Shown piece after piece: positions 24,369 through 33,289 of a DNA stretch of 64,000 bases. This DNA is from Schistocerca nitens (lineage: Eukaryota; Arthropoda; Insecta; Orthoptera; Acrididae). The position numbers and the translations under genes were made by a program. The notes beneath the pieces were generated by a model. That model ran no database searches. It had not been told where the DNA came from and saw only the letters and a list, made by a program, of their open reading frames with translations. The stretch spans positions 502,712,109-502,776,108 of the forward strand of contig NC_064614.1 in NCBI RefSeq assembly GCF_023898315.1, in the 5' to 3' direction. The number at the start of each line of letters is the position of its first letter. The stretch's first letter is position 1.

Positions 24369-24710
24369 CAAACAACGTTGCACCGTCGCACCGGCCCACA
24401 ATTAATCGCAATTAGTATGAAGAACATTCTAGACAATTCGAGTGAATGACTGGACATCCAGATCGCCAGACATGAATCCCAATTCACACTTATGCGAGGT
24501 AATTGAGCAGTCATTTCATGCACAAAATCATGCACCTGCAACACTTTTGCAGTTATGGATGGCAATAGAGGCAGCATGGCTAAATATTTCTGCTGGGGAT
24601 TTCGAACGACTCGTTGAGTCGACGCCACGTCGAGTTGCTGCACTAGGCTTGGCGGAAGTGGTCCGACACGATATTAGGAGGTATTCCTTGCCTTTTGTCA
24701 CCTCAGTCTA

Positions 24711-25372
24711 AGATCGGGCTATTGAGGGGGCCAGTCGAAGTGCGATAGTGTGCCTAAGTGTTCGTCAAACCTGAAACATGTGTTTGCACTTTTGTAGCCA
24801 TCTTGAAAGACTGGCGTGTCCACAGCATATTCATCATGAAGATATAAAGAAAGGCCAGCAGTTGGTGACCAAGAATGTTGAAGCGAACAAATTGGTTCAT
24901 GTTCACGGTAATCTGAAAGAGTGAGCCCAAGTCGTGGTACCTAAATCACCTCCAAAATGTCTTAGAACCACCTCCAGTCTAAACTACACTGGGGGTAAGC
25001 GCAGCTTTGGGTTGTAGGTGGACTCGACGCCTTACACCACTTGAAAAGAGGTGAAATCCCGACTTGTGGAGCACACTATACGCGTAACGTCACCTTCTTT
25101 CTCGTTTCTATGTTATTTGGTCAATTGACGAATGCCCTTTTGTGAGATACCAGAATACAAACGTTCGTTGCATGCAGTTCCCTTCGCCAAAGGGACTGAT
25201 TAAATTTGCCCCGAATTTACTCACAGTAACAATATCTGTTTTGAAACTAACAGTCTTTGACGAGGTGTGACACTCGTCTCTGGTCTGTGTCAACTACGAT
25301 CTTTTTACGAGCACTGTTCGTATGCCGTGACACATAGCTATATGTGGTAAGCCCTTCCTTGTAGACGTGTTG
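24711..25372. other. No gene recognised
   Basis: No supported feature in this stretch. Confidence 0.45.
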
Positions 25373-25383
25373 GACATTCCAAA

Positions 25384-25571
25384 TGCGGTAGTGTTCTCGC
25401 TTCCCGCGCCCGGGTTCCCGGGTTCGATTCCCGATGGGGTCAGGAATTTTCTCTGCCTCGTGATGACTGGGTGTTGTGCGATGTCCTTAGGTTAGTTAGG
25501 TTTAAGTAGTTCTAAGTTCTAGGGGACTGATGACCATATATGTTAAGTCCCATAGTGCTCAGAGCCATTTT
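25384..25571 (+). repeat. SINE class A body with a different tRNA head (A2), with TSD
   Basis: Flanked by GACATTCCAAA at 25373-25383 and 25572-25582. The head contains GGGTTCGATTCCCGATGGGG and a linker TCTCTGCCTCGTGATGACTG. From TGCGATGTCCTTAGGTTAGT onward it is the class A core and tail. It is thus a chimera of another tRNA head with the same body. Confidence 0.93.
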
Positions 25572-25582
25572 GACATTCCAAA

Positions 25583-26015
25583 CTGATACCATAACACATC
25601 GGGAATCTTCATTCACAGTGTGATTCACGTCCAAATAAAATAGCTCTTTACTACCATTTGTCACTTGCCTGTTGAGACGCTTCGATACGCTTCTACTAGG
25701 AACGACGAGGAAAAACTGGGGAACGGGGATTGAACATAATTCGTTAATGCACATTTGAATGCAGTTTATTAAAATTACAAGATTCCACATAACTGACCAA
25801 ATCAGCAGATTTAAAAGATGGCCTCCAAAACCAAATGGTATAGTTACCAACTTCCAAACTGAGACGACTGTATCGCAAAGACTTAGGTATGATGAATTTT
25901 ACAATATATTCTTTACACCAGTGAGCACGTGAGAGTAGAGTTACACAATCTTAATGGTATAGGCTTTAAATGAAATCAAACAACACTTAAAATCTTTTAG
26001 CGGTGCGGGAAATAA
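25583..26015. other. No gene recognised
   Basis: Nothing supported; probably part of the same unrecognised repeat that surrounds the direct repeats at 26316 and 26815. Confidence 0.4.
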
Positions 26016-26021
26016 TGTACA

Positions 26022-26187
26022 ATATGGTTCAAATGGCTCTGAGCACTATGGGACTTAACATCTATCGTCATCAGTCCCCTAGAACTTAGAACTACTTAAA
26101 TCTAACTAACCTAAGGACATCACACAACACCCAGTCATCACGAGGCAGAGAAAATCCCTGACCCCGCCGGGAATCGAACTCGGGAAC
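26022..26187 (-). repeat. SINE class A2, 5'-truncated copy
   Basis: Minus-oriented copy with the A2 head (GGGAATCGAACTCGGG, then CTCTGCCTCGTGATG inverted). The head is cut after the B-box. TGTACA at 26016-26021 and 26188-26193 may be a short TSD. Confidence 0.88.
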
Positions 26188-26315
26188 TGTACACAAACTC
26201 ACATTAGCACCATAGTGAATCGTAATTGCGCACATCCTATGACATTTAAATCAATTTAAAGAACGTGTTAAGAAAAGACATATACAATAACTGTAAACTA
26301 AATTTGAAGGTGAAA

Positions 26316-26432
26316 TAGTTTAGGGGGCCCGGGCTGGACCAGCTCCATAAGGAGAGCCCGGAAAGAACACAGTTGGAGAGTTAAGTCTGATCAAAACCTT
26401 ACACTGTTCAGAACGGTAAAATACTGTGCACA
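26316..26432 (+). repeat. 117-bp direct repeat, copy 1
   Basis: TAGTTTAGGGGGCCCGGGCT through CACTGTTCAGAACGGTAAAA, about 90% like the copy at 26815. Unclassified. Confidence 0.8.
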
Positions 26433-26814
26433 TCTCCTGGTTTTGCAGCCGGTTCGCAGCGGGCGGCAGAACCCGCGACATTCCACAAGGACGCGGCCAT
26501 GTAGCCCTCATTAACTGGTTCCAAAACATACACAAGGCTATTGTTATAACCTCAATAAAATTAACACACGCAATATAGCGTGACAACAAATAGTTAAATC
26601 TCACACTCCGGGGATTGGATTTAGCAATTAGCTACCCCCTTCCTTCAATACCACTCTGTTTTGCACTATAAGAACGGGCAAGTAAAAATTCCGATACCAG
26701 GAAATTTAACAGAGTGTTACAATAAGTTAACATAATTTTGCTGTATTGGCAAGAAGTATACAATTTTTGGTAACAAAACCCTCACTTTTGGACGTAAATA
26801 AACAATTCCATTAA

Positions 26815-26930
26815 TAGTTTAGGGGGCCCGGGCTGGACCAACTCTATAAGGAGCACCCGGAAAGAACACAGCTGGGGAGTTAAGTCAGAGCAAAAACTTA
26901 CACTGTTCGGAACGGTAAAATTTACTGAAT
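26815..26930 (+). repeat. 117-bp direct repeat, copy 2
   Basis: Second copy, 499 bp downstream of the first, ending CACTGTTCGGAACGGTAAAA. The intervening 380 bp is not repeated. Confidence 0.8.
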
Positions 26931-27655
26931 GTGAGGTTATACGTCCTTATCCACTTCTCACATCAAAGGACCAACGAAATAAACAGCAAGCAAACCTTAT
27001 AACGGGAAGCTGAACTTCGTCAAATAAATGAAGTGATTTAAATTGCGAGATGATAATTAGCACGTATCGCATTCTCTCACAGGTCCGCCCAATTAGCGAG
27101 CATTATCCAAATTAGCGCACCGTGCAACACATTCAGCTGGTATAACGTGCCGTAATTGCAGTTAGAACAGCGCTGCTGCAGTGCTAAATGTAAGCAACCA
27201 CTTCAAAGCTTCTCACCCGGTATTAAAGGAGACGTAAACATGCAGCTTGCGATCCCCAAGGCGGCAGGGAGAGTGGAACTCTGGCACAGACGGCGGTTTG
27301 CAGGAGTAGTCCTTAGGCCGCGGTGGCAAAGTCCCCTCCTCCCGCTATACCACCAGCTGCGGCTGAATGCGGTCCACGCGCCCGCTGTCTAGACCACAGC
27401 CGCCAACCCCGGGACGACATGCGCTCCACAGGCCCCACGAGTTTTCCAGCTACGCACCACACGCCTCTTCGGCGGATTGTCTGCGAGAAGGCGAACTCGG
27501 CAAAGATCTCTTAGAAGCTGCCCCTGGACGCTCTGTATCCAAAGATAAGTGCACACGAATGCCTGGCGCGAAAGGTCGATTCGTGACTCGGCTCATCTAT
27601 GTCGACCAATCTTACTGTGCTCCTCCCATACTATCGACCGGTACGTACACCATTC
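26931..27655. other. No gene recognised; GC-rich
   Basis: Overlapping frames at 27156-27872 shadow each other and match nothing I know. The base composition resembles the GC-rich end of the 30251-31887 insert, so it may belong to a related non-coding repeat. Confidence 0.4.
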
Positions 27656-30118
27656 TTCTACATCTACATCTGTACTTCTCAGCCCACCTTGCGGTGTGTG
27701 GAGGAGGATACTTCGTTTACCACTGTCACTTCCCCCATTCCGTGTTCCAGTGGCGGATAGCTTGCGGAAAGAAAGATTGTCATTAAGCCTCTGTGTGGCC
27801 TCGGGTATCTCTAATTTTATCTTCATGATCCTTGCGCGAAATATATGTGGATGGAAGCAATATATTCTTTGATTGTTCCAGGAACGTATTGTCTGGAAAC
27901 TTTAACAATAAACCAAACAGTGATGGAGAACGCCTTTCTTGCAGCGTCTGCCATTAGCGTCGGCTGAGTATGTCCATGAACCTGTAACGAAAAGTGTTGC
28001 TTTTCTTTCGATCTTCTCTATTTCCTCATACAATCCTATCCGCTACTGATTCTGTACTGACGAGCAGTATTCAACTACTGGTAAAACAAATGTTTTGCAA
28101 GCTACTTCCTTTGTTGGTAGACTACATTTTCCAAGGATTTTTCTGATGAAACTGCCTGGCTTCTGCCTTACTCGTGATTAATTTTATGTGGTCGTTCCAG
28201 TTCGGATCGCTCCGTGCTCATACTACTAGATATTTTAAGGAAGAAACTGCTTCCAATGAGTGACCTGCAATAGTGTAACCACACAATAAATGGTCTTTCT
28301 GTCTATTCAATTGCCACTCCTTGCAGCAACCGTCGATCTTCTGCAGGTCTTCCTGAATTTCGATAAAATTTTCTAGTGTGACGACTTTGCTGTGAACAAC
28401 AGTATCATCCACGAAAAGCCTCATGGAATATCCGGCGTCATCTACTGAATCATTTATATTTATTGTGGCAAGTAATGGTTCTATATCACTGTACTGGGGT
28501 ACTCCCGAAGTCAATTTTACGTCTGAAGACTTACCTCCGTTCAGAATGACATGCGGTGTTCTGTTCCCTAGAAACACTTCAGTCCGATCACACGGTTGTT
28601 CTGATATTCCGTACGCTGGTATTTTGTTCCTTAGGCGGAAGTGCGGAACTGTATCGAATGCCTTCCGGAAGTCAACGATAACGGCATCTACCTGTGCACC
28701 TGTATCTACTGCTTTCTGCGTCTCGTGGACGAACGGAGCGAGCTGGGTTTCATGCGATCATTTTCTTAGGAATCCATGCTGGCTCTTACAGAGGAGATTT
28801 TCAGCCTCCAAAAAAACATACAACGCAGGCATAAAAGGTGTTACAAAATTCTACAGGTGATCGACGTCAGAGAAATAGGCCTACAGTGTTGCGCGCGTGT
28901 TCGAAGATTTTTCTTGAAAATGGAAACGACTGCAGTTCTTTCCAATCATCAGGTACACTTCGCTCCTCCGAAGACATACGGTACAATGCTGCTACACCGT
29001 GTAATCTCATTAATATGGACAAGCGTCAAAAGCTTTAACCACCTTTTGGAGTGCGGTCCTCTGCGAGACGTGCAGGAAGACAGTCAGTGAGGTTGTGTAA
29101 CGTACCGACAGGGATGTGAAGCCATGTCGGTTTGAGTGCCATGACCAGGTACGCTAGATTTCTCGGTTGAGGATCCATGGCGTGAACAGCCAGAGCGAGG
29201 TGGTTACACAAATTTTCGATTGGGTTTAAATACGGAAAGTTCGCTAGCCAGGAGAGTACGGTAACCACAGTCTGGTGCTTTTCGACCCACGCACGATCAC
29301 CGCGAGATGTGTGACACGTTGCATTGTCCTGCTGGCAGGTGCCATCGTGTCGAGGAAAAATAATTTGCACGTACGGGTGGATATGGTCCTGACGGATATA
29401 TACATTGTGTTGATCCATTGTTCCTTCCATAATGACGATATTATCCAGGGAATGCCACAAAAACACTCCGCAGACCGTAACTCTCCCTCGTCCTGCCTGG
29501 ACCCTTGAGACGATCGTTGTAGAGTGCTTCCTCTCAGAGGTTTCTCGCCGTACACGCCAGTGATCACCTGTGCGATGGAACACAAAACGTGATTCATTTG
29601 AAAAGACCACCTGTTGCTACTCAGTGGCTGTCCAGTTAAGATAGTGGCGTGCAAATTCTAGCCCTTTCGTCGATGAACGGCAGTCAGAATGGGTGCATGA
29701 ATTAGGCGCCTGCTGTGGAGACCCATATCCAGCAACGTTCGCTCAATATTCGTTGAGGAGACACTTTGGTAGCCTTTTGGCTCATATGGGCGGTCAACTG
29801 CTCAACAGTTGCACGTCTATTTGCTCTTACAAACTTGGACATCAGATAAATCGCAGTACTACAACGGCTGCACTGTTTTGCACGTCCCGTTGACTCACTT
29901 TATATACTCTCTAACGCCGAAATCTGCCGTCTTTGAGTGGTCACGTTAATGTGACTGGACCCTGTAGAAGAGGCACAAGTTCTTTCGCATACTCTACGTA
30001 GAACAGTATCGGTTTTCCGTTAGGTCCAGTGACCCTCCCTCTATTGAGCTATTTCAGTTGCTTTTCTATCCAATGGTCAGTTAGTTCGGTATCAGCCATT
30101 TTGTCGTTAGTGTGACAG
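27656..30118 (-). mobile_element. CR1-like LINE, 5'-truncated copy 1
   Basis: Minus-strand copy of the element at 33.2-37.4 kb. It has the same CATCTACATCTG tail, the same 3' region, and a damaged RT with RLFVDDTVVHSKVVTLENF and FLGNRTPHVILNGGKSSDV. It is interrupted by a Tc1-like element (28993-29966) and resumes with GGCACAAGTTCTTTCGCATA, which matches the corresponding site of copy 2. It ends near 30118. Frameshifts and stops throughout; dead. Confidence 0.85.
28993..29966 (-). mobile_element. Tc1-like transposon, family 3, nested in the LINE
   Basis: Ends TACACCGTGTAATCTCATTA and (inverted) TACAGGGTCCAGTCACATTA form imperfect TIRs on TA sites. The minus-strand transposase relic covers the catalytic half: MVFSNESRFVFHRTGDHW (first D replaced by N), CQQDNATCHTSRGDRAW and NFPYLNPIENLCNHLAL with the E retained. 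The 974-bp length and missing N-terminal DNA-binding part indicate an internally deleted, inactive copy. Confidence 0.82.
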
Positions 30119-30250
30119 TTTACAGGAGTCACTAGAGTGCGATCTTCAAATGTTCAAATGTGTGTGAAATCTTACGGGACTTAACTGCTAAGGTCATCAG
30201 TCCCTAAGCTTACACACTACTTAACCTAAATTATTCTAACGACAAACACA

Positions 30251-31715
30251 GTGTAACCTCCCCCTCACTTATCGACCTTAATGACATGAAAAATTAAACG
30301 ACGTGTACCTAATGGAAATTTGGGAAAAGCAATCGTCACCGAAGTTAATCTGTCGGTAAGGAGGGAGGAAAGGGTTACATCTAAAAGAAAGGAAAAATGC
30401 AGATGAAACTGGTGGAAATTAATTTTGAAAAGGGGTAAAGTTAATAAAGAAAGTAAATGTGCGGCCGTTACGTTAACAATTAACTAACGGTAATTAGATA
30501 TTTGAGATTTGGGTGAAATTACGGTCGCCAGTCCTATGGACAATTACTATAGTAGAAAGGTTATTCCACATATAATTAGTACTAGAAGCGTGGCAACTGA
30601 AGGTCGACACGTGTAGTGTGAAAACTGAAAGTTTGTCAGAAGTAATAAATTTCGCTACACTCTGACTTAATTTAGCAAAAGAATTAATAAAACCGGAAAA
30701 TTGAAAGTTAATTTAGTGACTGAAATTAATAATGAGCTTTGTTTCTGAAGCACATCGAAATTCAGTAAAATACGGTTAGTCTTGGGCTACCTCAACAATC
30801 ATTTCAAAAGCTACTTGAATCCACGCAATTTAGAAATAAGAGATTTAACTTTGAACTTGAACTAAATGATTCTGAACAATTAACAATAGTAAAATTTAGT
30901 ACGTACCAAGCTGAGCTGCAGTCACAGGTAAGCTAAAATATGCTAACAAAACTCGCACTCTTAATTTGTGCTTGTGTAATCTAAATATTGTAGCCAGCTA
31001 TGAATACCTTAACTGAACTTTGAAATTAAAGCAGTGAAATCGAATGCTATTACTTTAATGCTGGCGTTTGAATTTCAACGACACTCGGGTTCATTCCGGA
31101 AAAGGAGGGGACCCTGCTTGGTAATGCAATTGGGACAATGAGCAACAAACGTTCATGCTACGTTGCTGTAATTTTGTGATGAAACAATTTTAAAAGCTGA
31201 GGTCTGCCATACAGTTCTGAAACTTTACGTACTTTTAGTCTTCCTTGTTGGCTGATTGAAGGTTTGAAGTCGTCGATCGAGGAGGTGGCGACAGTCACTC
31301 ATTGTCGGCCGTCGCTGTTGCAGAAGTTGGATGCTGGCGCGCCTTCTTCTCGACACGGTCACCAGGCGAAACGGGCTCTTGATGTACGCCAACTAATGCT
31401 TCCCGTCCGCGACACTGCGTCAGAAACTATCATAGCAAGTCGAGCGCAATTACATGCTGCCCAACCCCGAAAGCGCGGCAACTCGCGGGAGCGTCACACA
31501 ACACACCTGCTCCACTGCCCTCCTCCAGCCAGACTCGCTCTGCCCTGCCCGCGCTCCACGCGACAGAGTTACACTACCAGAGATCCTAAACACTTTGCTT
31601 CTCCCCACGACCTATCGATGTATTCGTTCGACAGCATAGTTTTCCCTAGGCAAGACCCAGCGTAAAATACAAATAATATTTACAAAACAAACCAATTATA
31701 CATCGACATAGAAGC

Positions 31716-31766
<51 letters not shown>

Positions 31767-31887
31767 AATAGTAAAACAATTACAATATATAAAGTCACAG
31801 AAATGTCATATATTCAAGTAACAAAATAAGGAAAAATTTTATAGTACAATAGCTGGAATTAGGAGGATATTCATTTCCGGCGTTACA
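30251..31887. mobile_element. LTR-like or unclassified 1.6-kb insertion
   Basis: Inserted in the class B SINE. The ends are GTGTAACCTCCCC and CCGGCGTTACA, giving a short TGTAAC/GTTACA inversion. ACACA on each side fits a 5-bp TSD, but the target is CA-rich so the exact edge is ambiguous. A 133-codon frame (31264-31665, plus) matches no family I know. A TA microsatellite lies near the right end. A long solo LTR or a non-autonomous element are both possible. Confidence 0.6.
31719..31764. repeat. (TA)n microsatellite
   Basis: About 23 uninterrupted TA units. Confidence 0.97.
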
Positions 31888-31988
31888 ACACATACACACC
31901 CATACCCGAGGGAGGACTCGAACCTCCGCCGGGAACAGCCGCACAGTCCATGACTGCAGCACCTTACACCGCTCAGAGTGCAATCTTC

Positions 31989-32682
31989 CTCTGTGAAACA
32001 ATTTTGGATAAAACGTTTAGTATTAGAATGTTCAGAAATGACTCACGCTGAACAGAGTCGTACACTTTTTAGATGAATGTATATAACCACAATGTTGTAC
32101 CTGCGAGTCGTCTAATACATGATGATGTTTGCCAGGTTGAAAATTTGCTCTGGGCAAGGACTTCATTTCCTGAAAGCGGCTTGATACTCACCAATCTATT
32201 TGTCAAATGATCTCCAGTTAATTATTTGCATGTCTTACGTTTTTATCATACACCTGCTGTGTGTTATCTAGTGCTCAGTGCGTATTGCTTAGCAGGAACT
32301 TTATAACTGACTTTTCAAATACGTTAGTTTTAATGATCTCCGTAAACTCCTTAGGCTGTTTTTTGTACAGTGTTATTCCTTGGTAGAATATACTATTTTG
32401 AGTTGTTTGTTTATCCTTTTCTGGATACTGTTCGTCAATCTAGATCTTGTTGCATGGTCATTGAGGTCTTTGTCCAGTAATTATCAAGATTATGTTCATA
32501 ACAGACTGAGAACTACTCATACATGGTGAAGTTAATATCCTGTCTTTTGATATCATTACAAGGAGCACAACTACTAGTTTTGGTTATTATTCTTATTACA
32601 TTTTTTATTGCTTGAAAACTGTTGTTTATATTGCGTGCATTTGTCGTTCAGGAAAGAATTCCACAGGTAATGACAGAGTATA
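31989..32682. other. No gene recognised
   Basis: AT-rich with scattered CR1-like 3'-end wording at best; not enough to call. Confidence 0.4.
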
Positions 32683-32693
32683 TGTGTGAGTAC

Positions 32694-32893
32694 TGCCGGC
32701 CAGTGTGGCCGAGCGGTTCTACGCGCTTGAGTCTGGAACCGCGCGACCGCTACGGTCGCAGGTTAGAATCCTGCCTCGGGCATGGATGTGTGTGATGTCC
32801 TTAGGTTAGTTAGGTTTAAGTAGTTCTTAGTTCTAGGGGACTGTAGACCTCAGACGTTAAGTCCCATAGTGCTCAGAGCCATTTGAACCGTTT
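32694..32893 (+). repeat. SINE class A, complete, with TSD
   Basis: Bounded by TGTGTGAGTAC at 32683-32693 and 32894-32904. The full tRNA head starts GCCGGCCAGTGTGGCCGAGC, the core is intact and the tail ends CCATTTGAACC. Confidence 0.95.
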
Positions 32894-32904
32894 TGTGTGA
32901 GTAC

Positions 32905-33217
32905 ACTGGTGACAGCAGCTTCTGATCTCATCACGTTGGGCATGTGGGTTCGCTAGTGGGGAGCAGGAGAAGATTCAGCATTGTTCATACTGTAACTTGG
33001 CTCGTTTACTGGCTTAGTAAAGTACGCTATTTATCAATGCTCCAGGCTCAAGTTCAGCAGGTAGGGGACGAGGGTTCATCGATTTTACAGAACATTGTGA
33101 ACACCATAGCCATAACAGCATAGTGTGACTCCGGACTGAGAAGGCATCTCAGCGGCCAGTTGGTGCTGAGTCAGTACTGGCAGTGCAGCGTTACTCCATG
33201 ACAACCTTGGAGTGGGT
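32905..33217. other. No gene recognised
   Basis: Flank of the CR1-like LINE; nothing supported. Confidence 0.45.
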
Positions 33218-33289
33218 TCTACATCTACATCTACATCTATACTCCGCGAGCCACCTTACGGTGTGTGGCGGAGGGTACGTATTGTACCA

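Larger units (their letters stand above)
17447..24710 (+). mobile_element. Tc1-like transposon, family 1, split by two nested insertions
   Basis: The left end (TACACTGATGTCATC at 17447) and right end (CTTTTGTCACCTCAGTCTA at 24710) are the family 1 TIRs. The transposon sequence is present only as 17447-17674, 23391-23879 and 24374-24710. The first break is the I-type LINE 17675-23382 and the second the LTR-like insert 23880-24368. About 140 bp of transposase sequence also appears deleted at the second break. Transposase remnants include the GREITAEINVGRTTK-like HTH stretch and, in the last segment, SPDMNPNSHLCEVIEQSF, where the catalytic E context is damaged. Confidence 0.85.
30148..31974 (-). 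repeat. SINE class B, split by a 1.6-kb insertion
   Basis: Minus-oriented copy in two pieces, 30148-30250 (tail GTGTGTGAAATCTTACGGGA inverted) and 31888-31974 (head with GGAGGACTCGAACCTCCG). Flanking AGAGTGCGATCTTC (30134-30147) and AGAGTGCAATCTTC (31975-31988) match at 13 of 14 positions, which proves the two pieces were one SINE. Confidence 0.88.
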
